DNA of 64,000 nt from Lenzites betulinus (lineage: Eukaryota; Basidiomycota; Agaricomycetes; Polyporales; Polyporaceae). Within the stretch, counting starts at the first letter, position 1, and the number at the start of each line of letters is the position of its first letter. Under the pieces are notes generated by a model. It was not told where the DNA came from. It saw only the letters and a program-made list of their open reading frames with translations, and did no database searches. Of this stretch, positions 1-13,189 are shown one piece after another. The stretch is from the NCBI GenBank assembly GCA_022264855.1, contig JABYQU010000015.1:496001-560000 (forward strand). The letters run 5' to 3'. The position numbers and the translations under genes are program-made.

Positions 1-2031
1 ACATGAAGCGTGAGATGAAGAAATCACCAGTAGCAAACCAAAGCTGCAGGCGAGGTGAGTGATATACACGGATCAGAACTAGTGAGTGACATACTCCGGG
101 ATGGCCAGATGGACGATAGCTGCCTCTAATTTCGCCTTCCTCGTCTAGCCCGTACACGTCGTCTGTCCGGTCAATGATATCCTGGCCCAACATCTCCGCG
201 TTGGCTTCTCGCATACGTACGAATCCGGTACTAATATGTCTCTGTTGAGCGTAGAAACAACCACAGGAGTTGCACACACTCACGCGAAGATAACGAGGTC
301 CGCAGCGATTTCCGAGTCGTCGCTCAAGACCAGCCCTGTTTCCGTGAATCGTTGCGGTGCGACACCACTCTTGACCTTGATTTTTCCGTCTCCAATCATG
401 TCCGCACCGCCCTTGTCGAGCCCTATCCCTCATCAGTATTTGTTGCCCAGGGGATGGGGAGAGAGCGTCGCTCACAGTAGCCTGGTAAGGTAGGAAACAC
501 TTCGTATCAGAACCACAATCCACGTTGACGAGCACACCGTTACGACGCACCTCCTCCACGCTCCAACGTCAAAATATATATGCCCTGCCCTTCAGGGCCC
601 ATGTTGAGGCTGAGTCCACCTTTCTTTAATTTATCGTGCAGCTCCTTGTTCGCGTCTAACGCTGACTGCTGGTCCGCAATCATAAACTTCTTCAGCAACC
701 CCACGGGGAACGAGCCCCACCGGAAGTCGGCGACTGGCAACGGAATATCCTCAGGGAAGGACTTCCGCAGCATCCCCCCTACAAACTCGCGCGAGAGCAC
801 GCACGTTTCCGAACGCTGGATCATGGTGACCGACTCCGCCCCGCGCAAGACGAGGTCCTGGCAAATGTCAATCGAGCTGTTCCCGGCGCCGATGACCACG
901 ACCTTTTTGCCCGCGTACGGCGTGCCCCCGGCGTACAGCTGCGAATGCATCACTTGGCCTTTGAAGCATTCAACGTCGGCAATGTCCGGGATATTAGGCT
1001 CGCCAAGCGTCCCTGTGGCGAACACGATGTGCGCGGGGTTGAGCTTGGCCTCGAAGCCCTCGCGGAGAATGGTGACATCCCAATCCTTGGTCTCCGGTCT
1101 GTACTTGGGCCGCACTTTCAGCTCGGCGTTCTTCCACACGACAAGGTCCTGGGTGACTGCATATTGTTCTAGCCAGTCCGCAATCTTATCACGAGGGGTG
1201 TACTCGGGCCAATTTGAAGGGTAAGGCTGGTATAGTACTAGCGGGGGAAATCACAGTCAACAAAATTCCAGTGTTCTGCGGGAAGGCGTACGGGTATGGT
1301 GTCTTCTGATCGTGTGCAGCGTGAGCGATGGGTATCGCCTCCTCCAGCTGTCGCCGATGCGGGCGTGCCGCTCGACCACGAGCGTACTGATATTCATCTG
1401 CTTGAACCGGGCAGCGATCTGAAGTGCGGTCTGGCCTCCGCCAACTATAGCACGCCGTCAAGCGACCACATTTGGGATAGATGGAATCCTGGACATCACC
1501 TATCAGAACGTACGGCTTCGCCTCGACCCCCTTCATCCACTCCGCGAAGTCTTCCTGCATGTCTCTCCCGGGGATACCGGTGGTGTCGTCCCGCAAGGGG
1601 AGGATCTCCTGTTCCTCGTGGCCTGGAAGGTCGCGAAGTTCTGTCATGAGCGTCATCGCCCGGTAAGCACCATCTTCGTCCGGTACGAGACGTGCATACG
1701 CGCGCCCGTGACCATGCGCGCATTCGAAAGTGAAGGCCACCTCAACGCCGTCGGCTTCCTGCAAGGGAACGCTGAATGTGCTTGGGGCGAGGAAGGGGCT
1801 CTCGTCTATCTTGTAATCAGATAAGCCGGACGGGGCGAGGGTGTTCACCAAGTAGGACGCGATCTTCTCTCGCCCCTCCAGGCCCCGGATGTCCCAAGTG
1901 AATACGAGAACGTCTCGCAGCCAGCCTATGGAAAGAAAGGTCTCAGCCACGCGCCGAGAGTCTCCGCTCTCCACCGCAGCGGAGAAGGTCGCTATCCATT
2001 CGGATGCGATAAGCTTAGGATCGGGGTTCAT
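1..2031 (-). CDS. flavin-containing monooxygenase-like protein, copy 1 (3' end outside window)
   Basis: Predicted FAD- and NAD(P)H-dependent monooxygenase. The start is the ATG at 2031 (MNPDPKLIASEW), which aligns with the start of the neighbouring paralogue. The first ~190 residues form an N-terminal domain that could be NTF2/SnoaL-like (a guess). An intron near 1490 is followed by the FAD Rossmann motif VGGGQTALQIA, so the third glycine of GxGxxG is Ala here. Further on are the FATGTLGEPNIPD segment (about 1020) and the NADPH motif VVIGAGNSSIDICQDL (about 860-905). The last codons seen (GDFF.SRF near base 10-30) match the penultimate exon of copy 2, so only the final few codons lie outside. 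At least four introns are needed. The substrate cannot be told from sequence. Confidence 0.85.
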
Positions 2032-2801
2032 GGTGGGCGGGAGAGGGAGAGTGCTGTGTGCTGAGCGCAGGAATGTGTCCTTGTCTGATAGGGCGACTTT
2101 AAGTACGCTTCCCAAGCCCGGATGAGCGTCCTACGTCCCGCCACCGGAGGGTTGTTCCGGATGGCAGCCACTAGGATGTGAACCATGAGTACCTGACTCC
2201 CGAAGGAGACACGTACCACATGATGGACCGCGGCGGCATGGTTCACAAGGGTTCACAGCATCTTCGCACGGCGCCCGACATGTTTACTGATCACAGACCT
2301 GAACGCAGCAGGGGACCTTGCGCTTGCAGGCTCGAGCTGAAGGGCTCTTGCATCACATCGTGTCTTGCTATCAAATGTCAGTCACTTCCAAGTATGACGG
2401 GTTGAATCATCTGATATTGGTCACCTTTGATGAACAAACTCTGCGTACGAACTTCGAAGCCGACAGTAGGTTTTTGCGAGGTTCGATGCCAACTATAACT
2501 TTAAGTATACCTTGCGGTGTATGAGTATCACGATGGGTAAAAACCATGGCACAGGCGACCAGTTGTACTTACTCACCTAGTCGAAGTCGAAGGGCAATAT
2601 ATGATATATACATACTATTACGAGGTGGCGATAGATCTGATCGAGATCGATAGAAGTATTCGATTGTTGATAGTGCTAATAGTAAGCCAAATGAGCAATA
2701 TTGGTAGGCAATGATGATTCATTCGCAGACGTTATAAAAACAAGTCATAGTACACGGAGAATGCGCGGTCTACAGCAACAAATCTCCAACTACTTTGAAA
2801 A
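2032..2801. other. intergenic, promoter side of FMO copy 1
   Basis: About 770 bases between the start of copy 1 and the stop of copy 2. Only short shadow frames are present. The part near 2590-2700 is AT-rich. No RNA gene, repeat or further coding exon was recognised. Confidence 0.6.
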
Positions 2802-4931
2802 TTAAAGCAGGCCGAGTTGCTTCGCCTTAATTTGCAGCGCCTGAAAGAGATATCAAAGTAAGTGACAGCGCTGGAGACTTCATTGATAACACCGTACCAA
2901 AGTCTTCGAGTAGAAGCGCGAGGCAAAGAAGTCACCGGTCGCAAACCACAGCTGTTCCAAGAGGTCTCTTTCAGCTCCTCTCGACAGCACTGAGACACAG
3001 AAACAACTCACGCCAGGGTGTCCAGAAGGGCGGTAACTACCTTTGATCTCGCCTTCACTGTCGAGGCCGTAGATATCCTTGGTCTGGCTCATGACCTCTT
3101 CTCCAAGAAGCGCGCGGTTTGCTTCGCGGATAGGCACATAGCCGGTACTGCGGCACGGTCATTACATGAAGCGGGCTGTTGCATTGCGACCACTCACGCT
3201 AAGACAACAACGTCTACATCCAGTTTCGACCCGTCGTTGAAGATGAGACCGGTCTTCGTAAACATCGTAGGGGCGACGCCACTCTTGACCTTGATGCGAC
3301 CATCCGCTACGAGGTCTGCGGCGCCCTTGTCCTGCCCTATTGAGCGCGGAAAGTTAAGTTTGATACCACATGTGAGCAAACTATGTGAAGCCTCACAGTA
3401 TCCTGAGAAGTTGATCAGCTCAGTCCAGCAGGAGATAGCGGGGAAGCAACATACCTCCGAGACGTTCGAGAACAAGGATGAAGAGGCCTTGGCCTTCAGG
3501 GCCCATATTGAGCTGCACGCCGCCCTTGCGCAGCTTGTCGTGCAATTCCTTCTGGGCAGCCCACATCGCGCCCTCGTTCGCGATCATCCACTGCCTGAAC
3601 AACGCGATAGGCAGCGAGGCAGACCTCATGTCCGCGACGTCCATGGACCATTCGTCCCTGTAGCGAAGCTTCGACTGGCTCTTGACAAAGTCCCGACTGA
3701 CGACACAACTCGGAGATCGCTGGATCATAGTCACCTCCTGCGCGCCTTGGAGAACGAGGTCCTGACAGATGTCAATGGAGCTATTGCCTGCGCCGACGAC
3801 GACGACGCGTTTCCCCGCGTACTCTGCAGCTCCCCCAAAGCCTTCAGAATGAAGAACTTGTCCCCTGAAGCTCTCTTTCCCCGGGATGTCCGGGATGTAC
3901 GGCGCACCAAGGGTTCCCGTGGCGAAAATAATGTGAGAAGGGCGCAGTCTGATATCTTGGCCCTTGCGGTTGATGGTGACGTCCCATGTGCCAGTCTTCG
4001 AGTCATAGACAGGACTTGGGTGCAGCTTGGAGCTCGTCCACACTACGAGGTCCTGGATGGATACGTAGTGCTCGAGCCAGTCCGCCAGCTTGTCGCGCGG
4101 CGTGAATTCAGGCCAGTTAGATGGGAATGATTGATAAAGCACTGTGGCTCGCAGAGTCAGCAATATTATTGTGTCAGTCAGTTGGGTGACGCACAGGTGT
4201 TCATCCGCTTGATGGTATGCAAGGCCAGGGTCGGATAACGTTTCCTCCATACGTCACCCACTCGAGCGTGCTGCTCGATTACAAGAGTTGGGATTTGCAT
4301 GGCTTTGAAACGCGCAGCAACCTGTACGCCGTTCTGTCCCGCGCCGACTGAATCAAAGGGTCAATGTAAGTATAGTTTTTGCCTCATGGAACTTGAGCTC
4401 ACTGATCAACACATGGGGTTTCGTTTCAACTTCATGAACCCAGTCTTGGAAATCCTGCTGCATGTCGCGACCGGGTGCTCCACTGTCGTCCCGAAGGGTA
4501 AGTACGTCCTGCTCCTCGTGTCCCCTGAGGTCGGATAGCATCAGGAATACGGTCAGTGCCCTGAAGCTGTTGTCCTTGTCGGGTAGGAGACGAGCGAATG
4601 CCCGGCCATGGCCGTTTCGACACTCGAAAGTGAAGGCGAGCTCCACATCCATGGCGTGTATCAGCGGGAGAAACGCAGTCTGCGCAGCGAGATGTTCCGT
4701 CTCGTCCAGCTTGACATCCTTGATCTGCGCATTAGCTAGCGTGGTGGCGACGTAACCGGAGACTTTGTCACGCCCTTCGAGGGAGCGCATGTCCCATGTG
4801 AACACTAGGAGGTCTCTGAGCCATCCATTGGACAAGAAGAGCGAGCCAAACGCGTCGACGTCACCGCTCTGGCACGCGGAGGCGAAGGCTGCCAGCCAAG
4901 TCGAAGCGACGAGATGAGAATCAAGAGACAT
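2802..4931 (-). CDS. flavin-containing monooxygenase-like protein, copy 2
   Basis: Complete paralogue of the preceding gene in the same orientation, forming a tandem duplication. The start is the ATG at 4931 (MSLDSHLVASTW). An N-terminal domain of about 190 residues (FTWDMRSLEGRDKV, AFTFECRNGHGRAFARL) ends at an intron near 4350. The FAD motif VGAGQNG(V) follows and has all three glycines. FATGTLGAPYIPDIPG is at about 3900-3940 and VVVVGAGNSSIDICQDL, the NADPH site, at about 3760-3815. The C-terminus is DLLEQLWFATGDFFASRF...ALQIKAKQLGLL with the stop at 2802-2804 after a short last intron. Introns are 45-70 nt. Family: class B flavin monooxygenase / YUCCA-like proteins of fungi. The substrate is unknown. 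Confidence 0.88.
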
Positions 4932-5897
4932 CTTTCCTAAAGTGTAGAGAGTGGTGCAGTGGATGGGGTGCAGTGAATTTGGGGATGCGTCTTCCCATGC
5001 TCCGCAGACGTCTTTTATAGATGAGAATGGAAGCCGCTGGGACACGCAAATACGTCCGCTCTACCCGTAGAGATCCATGATCGGTACTATGCTTTACACT
5101 TTGATCATTGCAGCGCAGAAGTTGGGAGGCTTTGCGTAATACAAATGTGAGCTACGCTAACATGGTAACAGCAACTTAGACGTGCTTACAATCGTCCGAC
5201 AATACGAGCGTCCCCTGCCATCGCATATGTTTATTGTCAGCGAGATCTTCAGAGCGCTTTCCAAGTGTCATATTCGAGTTGGGCATGGTTGCCTAGGACA
5301 AGAATAGGTCGACTTTCAACTGACACAACATTAAGACTCGAAAGAACGTTCTTTGGATTCATCATAATACTGTTAACATATAAGATAGTAGACAACGCAC
5401 ATAGCTCAGTGCTTGATGGGAAGGCAGGGTCGTCTGCGTTGCTGTGGATTGTGAACGTTCCAGGGTGCGCGATAGCCTGAGTACGTAGGCTAGCCACGGT
5501 GCGTAATTCCGTGGTGTCATTGTAGCTCCGTGCGACGTGTATATATCATCCTGTTCATTTATAAGAGAACCCTCTCGTCACTATGATTTGCTTTCGGCGT
5601 TGCGATAGGTTGTAGTTGCTAAGGATTCTCCGGTAACACCAGGCAGAAGGCGAGGAGTAGTAGTGGGAGTTCTGCTTGTGCAATGCTAGTGCCACAACTT
5701 GGAATAGGCGCTTGCGACGCCCCGAAAACAACAATAATAGCTGCGCACGTGATCGTTCTTTGCCTTGTTGAACAGTTTAGAACATGTCCGTATCGTGTTC
5801 ACCTCTTACCACCATCACCACCACCACACCACCACCTAACCACGTCGCATGCTCAGTTGACGATATATATGCCTTTCTTGCTTGTTTGAATATTGTA
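4932..5897. other. divergent intergenic region
   Basis: About 960 bases between the starts of FMO copy 2 (minus) and the BRCT gene (plus), so it should hold both promoters. A TATA-like string TATATATC lies near 5537. A CACCACCACC-rich run at 5805-5835 is probably 5' leader. No gene or repeat was recognised. Confidence 0.5.
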
Positions 5898-6795
5898 ATG
5901 GACAACTTTGTTACCGTCAAGAAGCCGTCTTCAGTGCGCCACGACAAGGACGATGCCAAGAAGCAGGAGCGACAGAAATTTCGATACAACCCATATGGTG
6001 TGAGCAGCAGCAAAGAACGCAGGTTTGAAGACTGGAAAGACAAGAAGAAAAGAGAGAAGTTTGTACATTCGAATTATAGATACAAGCAAAGCATAAAGTT
6101 TGACCCCTTCAGGATTCTGGCACCGTTGTTGAAGGATGGGCAGAGCAAACCGTCGTCGTCGGCGCTCACCAAACACCTTTTGAACACTCTTGGAGACAAA
6201 TCGAACCCAATCACAAGCTCTACAATCTATGAACGTTCCGGTGTGTCTGAACATGACTACCTGGTTGCATGGAGCACCGCCGCTCACGATTGTGGCTTCA
6301 CAGATCACATCTCTTCAGCGGCTACAGGGCACCAGCGCTCAGAAGGCCGTGGGCCTCACAAGTCGTACTTGGACGTCCGGGCAAAGAAGCTTGCCGAACA
6401 GCTGCCTGAGAAGCCCACTGAGGGCGCACAGGTGTTGCGCAATGTGCGAATTTATATCAACGGCTATCTGGAAAACACCACAGACATCGAGATGAAGAGA
6501 ATCGTCGCCTTGGCGGGAGGACAAGTGCTGTGCGTGTATCTGTGTCAACTTCCTGCGGACGCAAAAATAACAATGATACAGGCGCACAGCACCCGGTGCG
6601 ACGCATATTCTGACGTCGCAGCAACTGAGCGGCGCGAAGACGCAGAAGATGTTGACGAGCAAGTCGAAGAATATTGTCCATGTCGTGAGACCAGAGTGGG
6701 TGACAGACAGCATCGACGCCGGGACGCGACTGTCCGAGAGGGAGTATTCGGTGATCAAGACGACACACATGCACAAGATCACGGACATGTTTTGA
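5898..6795 (+). CDS. single-BRCT-domain protein, REV1 N-terminus-like
   Basis: The start is the ATG at 5898 (MDNFVTVKKPSS). The N-terminal ~100 residues are Lys/Arg/Asp-rich and look disordered. The BRCT domain begins at LRNVRIYINGYLENTTDIEMKR (about 6435) and reads GGQVL into a 52-nt intron (6530-6581), then THILTSQQLSGAKTQK and HVVRPEWVTDSIDAGTRLSE. The conserved Trp of the last BRCT helix is present (PEW). The stop TGA is at 6793-6795. A further in-frame 78-nt segment (6241-6318) has GT..AG ends and may be an intron. The domain most resembles the BRCT of the translesion polymerase REV1, but no polymerase domain follows, so this is a stand-alone BRCT protein. A role in DNA repair or checkpoint binding is inferred. 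Confidence 0.8.
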
Positions 6796-7217
6796 ACTGC
6801 GTCCTCGCGCAAGGCGGACAAGATTTAGAACGGAAGTGACGCGACGCAACATGTGCAAGTAACATGACTGTACTACATAGCATGACGCGCCAATGACGGA
6901 CCGACTATGTAGTTGGTACGATAGTGACTTATGTATCGATTATATCCGGCTCGCATGTTCTATTACTACACATCCTATAGCAAATGTCCGTTGAAACATA
7001 CCTGGGTCTTGCATGGCAGTCGGAGGTTCACCGTATCAATATTATGCGGAGTCGCTCGCGTGCACGTGGTAGCACAAATTGAATCGAGATCTGAATCTCG
7101 CGTAGCGTGCACAGTGCTCCAGCTCCCTTCCGGCACGAGATTACCTCTCCTTCGTCTGCTCCTCCCGCCGCTCTTTCCCTCAACTGTCTTCTCTCTTTGC
7201 ACCATACATAACAACGC
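6796..7217. other. intergenic, upstream of EFR3
   Basis: About 420 bases. A CT-rich stretch (7130-7200) just before the EFR3 start looks like a fungal pyrimidine-rich core promoter. Nothing else was recognised. Confidence 0.5.
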
Positions 7218-10200
7218 ATGCATATTCCATTCACTCCTAATCACGTTCAACTTGTCTCCGCATGCTACCCTCCCAATGCCGCCCTGCTCACCGCTGGTCC
7301 TGAATATGCTCCCAATTCGCAGGAATTGTCTCGCCTGACGTACTATGCCGCAAACCGCCCAGAAAAGATAAACAAGCTGGGGAGCGAGCTCGAGAAACGG
7401 GTCAGGGCCGACGCCAGGAAAGCTGCGACTGGCAATACGCGGGCACGCGCGTGAGTGCACACCTGTCTTCACGGAACACCGCCAGACGAGTTGTGTTTGC
7501 CAGCTCGCTCCTCATCACCCTCGCTATCATCAAAGCCCTCGCGACCGAATGTCGCCGGGACGTAGCGCTACTGTCGCCCTCGCTCCTTGCGTCTGTAAAC
7601 GTGACATTGTCATCGCTATCCACCGACCTCGAGATTGCGGCGCGTGCTGCCACAGTTGTGCGTCATACACTTCGTTGTGTTCACCCGCTGCTGTTAACAT
7701 TACCCAGTTCACCACCTGGACCACGTATACCGACGGGCTCATCATTGGCGTTGACTTGAGGGTGACGGAGGACTACATGTCATGCCTCCGCCACTTTTCT
7801 CGGCTAGGCCACTTGGAACACAATGACCGTGAAACCCGCAACAGGTTCGTCAGCGCAGAGGGTTTCTGCTCACTCACAGCTTGACCTCATGTGTCGGTGC
7901 AGGACACGACTCATAGGTCTGGCCGCGCTCGTCGGGGCCGTAAACTCCGAGGCGCTGTACAAGCCTTCCGGACAATTTCAACCGCAAGTATCCATAATTA
8001 TGCGCGCGCTTCTCATACCCCTGCTGCAAGTCGACGTGTCGGTCCTGAACCATGAGTAGGTTCCCCCAGCCCCTAGCAGTCGCTCTGCTGATCGTCGCCG
8101 ACCTTCCAGGCTTACCGAGATAAAAGAGCAGCCCAATTCCCCTATTCTGGACGAGTTCCGCTCTCGCCCCACTCTCGAGAGGCGGGCGGCGTCGATACAC
8201 GTCCACATTGACGGCGATCAGGGCCCCGCGTCGGCAGATGTTGCTAATACCGCCCTTCGCGCGACGTCCTCGTTGTTGAGCCACACTCGCGGCGTGCAGG
8301 CGTCCTTGGTTCTGCAAGCAGCGCTCGACACGGTGGAGGAACGCGGCGCCTGGACGCAACTCGAGCACTGCCAATGGTTTGCTGAAAAGGCCGCAGAATG
8401 GACACAGTATCAGTATCGATACGGCATCCCGACGCGGCTGGTGGAATGCCTTGCTGCCGGCCAGGACGCGCCAGAACCGACGCAGAGGCAGTCGACGCTG
8501 GCTGCCATGATTACGGCGGTATTTACGTCGCCCACGCCATTGGTGAACCTGTCCACCTCGGACATCATCGGCAGCCTCATCTCCATTACCATCCGGCGCA
8601 TAACAGTCTCCCCAGAAGATTCGTTGCTCCCCGCTCTGGTGGAGTGTATCTCTTCCCTAGGTACTCATGTCTACTATGCCGACCAGATACAGGACCTCGC
8701 GGAGGACCTCATCCGCCGTCTCGTTATCGTGGAAGCAAACGGCATTCTCGGGGCCGGTAAGGCGATCCGACAGCATGCCAGGACACAAGCCGTCCGGTGT
8801 CTCCTGGCGGGGCTGCTCGGCCTTATACACGCGGCGGATATGCATGACGCTGGACGGGACGCCGAAGACGACGCGAAGACCCTCGGCACGAGTCCGACGC
8901 TCCCCTCTGCGCCCGAGCGCACATCACATGATGGTCAGTCTCAGGGCCACATACGACCTTCGCGCCGCACAAAGGTCGGCCCCGAGATATGGCAAGACAC
9001 ACTTACGCTCCTGTGCGACGGCGACTACGCCGTCCGTGCGGACTACGCGATGGCGCTTGTCGCTTACATCGAGAACGAAATACCAAAGTTTGGGGACAGG
9101 GCGGACGCTGATGGCGTGCGGCGACCTCGACCTCTCGCAGAGGGGCCTACGCAGAAGTCCAACACGCTGAATACCCTGATTTATGGCGACACCACGACGC
9201 GCTTCCTAAACGCGCTGCATGCGTGTGCGTATGCTCTTGCAACGTCCCCGAGGCTCGGCTTGCGGACCAGCTCTTCGTCACCGCCGTCGCCCGAGCGCAC
9301 CTCGCCCACAGGCACGAACGGAGATGACGCCAGCGCACGCTCGCGGCAGGGCGACGCGCCCAGTGAGGCCACGACTGAGCGACGGTCCCTAAACCTCCCA
9401 TCCCGCTCGCGTCGCACCTCGCTCGTCCTGCGCATGCTCAAGGATGCGCCCGCGCGCATGTCCGTGTCGGCACGCGTCGCCGCAGATTATTCCGACTTTG
9501 GGAACGTTCTGGCGATCCTGACGGCGGCGCACGAGCAGCTTCCCGTGCGGAGCCTGCTAACCGGGATCCCGATGCTCGTCGCCCTGCACAGCGTGACGCA
9601 GGTGGGCGAGACGTGTGGGCCGCAGACGGCGACCACCGTGCGCGCGATTAAGGAGCTCGTTGCGCGGACATGGCTCGCCGTTGGTAAAGTGTGGGGGTGC
9701 GCCGCAGTCACCGAGTCCGCAGAGAAGGTACGTCTGACTCACCCAAGTCTCGTTGTCAATCTAACACGTCCGTTCACAGGTTCTCTCGGCCCTCTCACCA
9801 TCATCACCATTACCCAACCCGCCTGACTGGCAGTTCGGGTCCCTCCAGCCCCCACAACAACCCGTGCCCTTCCCGTCAGAAGGAACGACAAACACTCCGA
9901 TACCTGACATCGATTCGCGTGCGATGCTCGAGGCGCTCGCGTCAGCACAGAACGTCCAGGACGCCACGGGGCTTGGCCAGCCAGAGCTCCTGCGCCGGAT
10001 GGGGGTCAGTTGGTCCCCAGACAGCGCGTACAAGGAATGTGTGTATCGACTTTTCCCGTGCGAGTGACGACCCATTGATTGTGTCCCCACAGCGATCGAG
10101 GCGAAGTCGCGATTGGACAACCTCTCCGGCGACGGGCTTTCACCGCTCATTAAGGTCGCGCCCGCGCTCATGCACGCCGACAACATCTCGATGCAGTCGC

Positions 10201-10627
10201 TCGCGCGCAGCGGGCGTGGCGTCGGCGTGACGGACCTGCGCGAGGCCCTCGAGGGCCGCAGCAGCATGTCGAACCCGAACCTCGCCGGGCGCGTGCCGTC
10301 GATCTCGACGCTCGACCACACCTCCTCCGTCTTCCCGGGGGGAAACAGCAGCCTAGGCGGCGCAGACCAGTTCGCGAAGCTCACGCCGCAGCGCTCGCGC
10401 CCGCAGCAACGCTCGAAGCCGCGCCCGGGCGAGGTGAAGGATGTGCTGAACAAACTGGGCATCGGACGCCAGAACGGGGGCGGCGCGCTCAAGTCGTCGT
10501 TCCCCGCCGTGCAGAGGACACAGCCAAGGTGCGTACATGTCATATACGTAACGGCTTCTTGTCCTGTTGCGTGCTAACGGACAACTGCAGGAATCCGCCA
10601 GTGTTCACTCCGCCATACACAACATGA
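7218..10627 (+). CDS. EFR3: EFR3-like plasma membrane scaffold protein
   Basis: EFR3 anchors the PI4-kinase Stt4 complex at the plasma membrane. The N-terminus MHIPFTPNHVQLVSACYPPNAALL, followed by LSRLTYYAANRPEKINKLGSELEKR, is the conserved EFR3 start and carries a Cys that is a candidate palmitoylation site. After an intron at ~7453-7503, SLLITLAIIKALATECRRDV and FTTWTTYTDGLIIGVD follow (7700-7840), then TRLIGLAALVGAVN (7905) and a long exon from about 8120 to 9727 with alpha-solenoid repeats. Later exons (9780-10037, 10093-10530) are low-complexity and end in NPPVFTPPYTT with the stop at 10625-10627. About seven introns are needed. The total is about 900-1,000 residues, usual for fungal EFR3. 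Confidence 0.93.
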
Positions 10628-10857
10628 TCACCCCTTTCGCCTTCGTTGTGGCGCGCACGCAGCATGCTTCGTTTTTTCTTATCCCTCGGGCATGGCTGTA
10701 GTATAGGCCGGGCTTGAGGGCGAGGCCGACATGGACGGTCCGGGCATATTCCCCACCAGTAGTTAGTTCTGTTGTGTAGCTTTTCGCACGTCGTCGCCGG
10801 GTTCCCCATTCGCATTCTATCGGAGTCTAATGGTCATCACTTTATCCGTTGAATGTC

Positions 10858-13189
10858 CTAGCGACCGGTGAAGGCATCTGGGTGCCGCCGCCGGACTTCT
10901 TCATCCCTCTGACGCCAAAACGCGAGCTCGCTCTGTGCCTTCGGATGACTGGTCGGTGCGGGTCCTTTCTGCTCGTCGTTGAACGTCAGTACTTCCTGGC
11001 CTCCTTTGAAAGAGGAGAGACTGACGCTCAGGTCTTGGATAATTCGCTCGTAAAATCTGCACATCGCCCTCGCTTTCACGGCAGGGTGGGTGATCTGTTC
11101 CGTGTAAGTGGCGATAAGTTTCAATACCTCCTGGCGCAGTCGAAGCAAACTGGACAATGACATGCGGTCAGACGGGAGCGCGAGATAGCCAGGCACGGTA
11201 CACACTTTGAGAAAATCATGGTCTCTTCCGCCTGGTCGGTGAGCGCGATGAAGGAGTTGAACACCACGGCGTAGCGATGACATATCTGCACAATTGTCAG
11301 CATTCACGAATGCTGAAGCACAGTTGCAACCGTGAGGGCGAACGCACACTGGTGACTGCGTCTTCTGTCATACTACTCTTGCGGAAGAAGCTCCCGCCCG
11401 CACCCTCAGCGAACTTCTTGACCGAGTTGATATGCTCGGCCATGAGCTTCTGGAACGCGGGCCACATCTTGAGGCGAATGGCAAAGACGAAGGTCTCAAG
11501 CGGACCGCAGTTGCGGCGGTGTACCTCAGCGACGACGTCCTCGGTGAGACGTATCATAGTCAGCAGCGGGACGACGGGAGGCGCGGGCTCTAGGGCGGCC
11601 TGGATGAACGTCTGCGAGCTTATGAGCGGGTGTAGAGAGGACATCGAAACGAGCTAAATTACCTGACAGTAGTCGAGTACCGGATCCATGACCTGTTTCC
11701 AAAGCGCGTTCAGTGAGGCAAGTTCTTCCTTCTGAGACGGCTCTTGCGGGCCCGCACTCATGACGCTTGTGATGCTGGTAACCCGTCTGCGGGGCCCCGC
11801 AGGTTCGCCACCGAAGTCGGATCCTGGATTGGACCGCGTGTCCTCGAACTCCCCGTTGGTCGGCGAAAGGAGAGGAGACATGATGGAGCCGCTCGACTCT
11901 TTGCTATGCATGGACGGGCGGGGCTCATTTGCGAAGAATGTCGTTATGAACGTGTACTCCGCAGTGGCGTTGTCCATGAGTACCAGCAGTGCAGAGCGTA
12001 CGAGTGCCTCCAGAGGCTCTTTCTGCACGGCGCTCGTTAGAGTTTTGTGCATGGTACATCCGTATTCACTCACATGGCTCTTGTCATCAGCCATGTAGGC
12101 CATTACCACACCGGGTCCATCCACGCGTCCGTATAGTAGCCGTGCAGGATCAACTTCGGGGTCTGGGGACTCCCCGGCCGCATACGCGATATTGTCTGTC
12201 TTTTCCGTGGTCCGCCCCTGTACTACCGTCAGTATATACTATACTACCAGTTCAAATGAATGGAGACCTACCTTGATCCAGGTAAGACCTCTGAGATAAC
12301 GCCTGAAGCCCGTCTCGAAATATGTGCGAACTGCAGCGGCGTATGCTCGCTGTACTTCGTGTGCGACGTTGGGAGCATGGCGTTGAAGGAATGAGTATAA
12401 TGGTTTATACTTCATCCACACGGACGATTGCAAGACTTGGAGGTTGGAGGTCATACTCGTTCGAATAGGTTCCAGCAAAGCCAGGAAGAACGTCCGTAAT
12501 TTCGTGGCAGCCTGGCACAATGGGGATTATGCAAATGCCACATTCTCGGAATATTGGAATGCATACCACTATACGCAGACCTTCCCCAACTTCAGACAGA
12601 TCTCGAGCCGCCTTCACGCGAACGCGTAGCTTAAGAGTGTCCAGCCGTCTTTCGAATTCTACGATGCCGGGAATCCAGTCTTCGTCGACTCGGGTATCAA
12701 GGATCAGGGTTGCCAGAGCTGGGGGTATACAGAGGTCCACAATGAGGTTAGATAGAGGTTTCTCTATTCTCTATGGCAATGTGAGCGGTGTATGACTGCC
12801 GTATGTGGATGAGCGTACCCTCCGGCTCCTCAGTCGGTTGTCAATGTCTTTGCTTCTGTCCTGCAGATTTGAGATCTGACCGGACACCGCAGATAAGTCT
12901 TTCTGGAAAGTGGACAAGAAGTTCTCCAGAGAGTCAAGCAGGTTGACACTTGACTTCAGGGACAATATAAACAGGTTGGTCTTCAAGGAGTAGTGTGTGC
13001 TCGCACCTGGACTTGATCATGGAGTTCGACGAAGTCGCGAGCTCTCGGCTGGTCTTACGTAGCTATATGAAGGCTGTCATCTTCTTGTTTATACTGCAAG
13101 GACTTACATGATTGCTCCGCACGGCCTGTCCGCGACCCGCTCGGTTGAGGGTCAAACGAAGGCTCCGAATGGACTGAAACGGGTTCCAT
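10858..13189 (-). CDS. VPS52: VPS52-like subunit of the GARP/EARP tethering complex
   Basis: VPS52 acts in endosome-to-Golgi vesicle tethering with Vps51, Vps53 and Vps54. The start is set at 13189 (MEPVSVHSEPSFDPQPSG), followed by an intron and DFVELHDQVQ. The coiled-coil signature LDSLENFLSTFQKDLSAVSG, SNLQDRSKDIDNRLRSRR (12830-12960) is typical of Vps52. Then come LVDLCIPPALATLILDTRVDED (12680-12740), the exon with LRTFFLALLEPIRTSM (12440-12510), VWMKYKPLYSFLQRH (about 12400) and a C-terminal helical part (11297-11644, 10858-11160) ending in HPDAFTGR. The stop is at 10858-10860. At least seven introns. The 3' end is 230 bases from the EFR3 stop (convergent). Confidence 0.9.
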
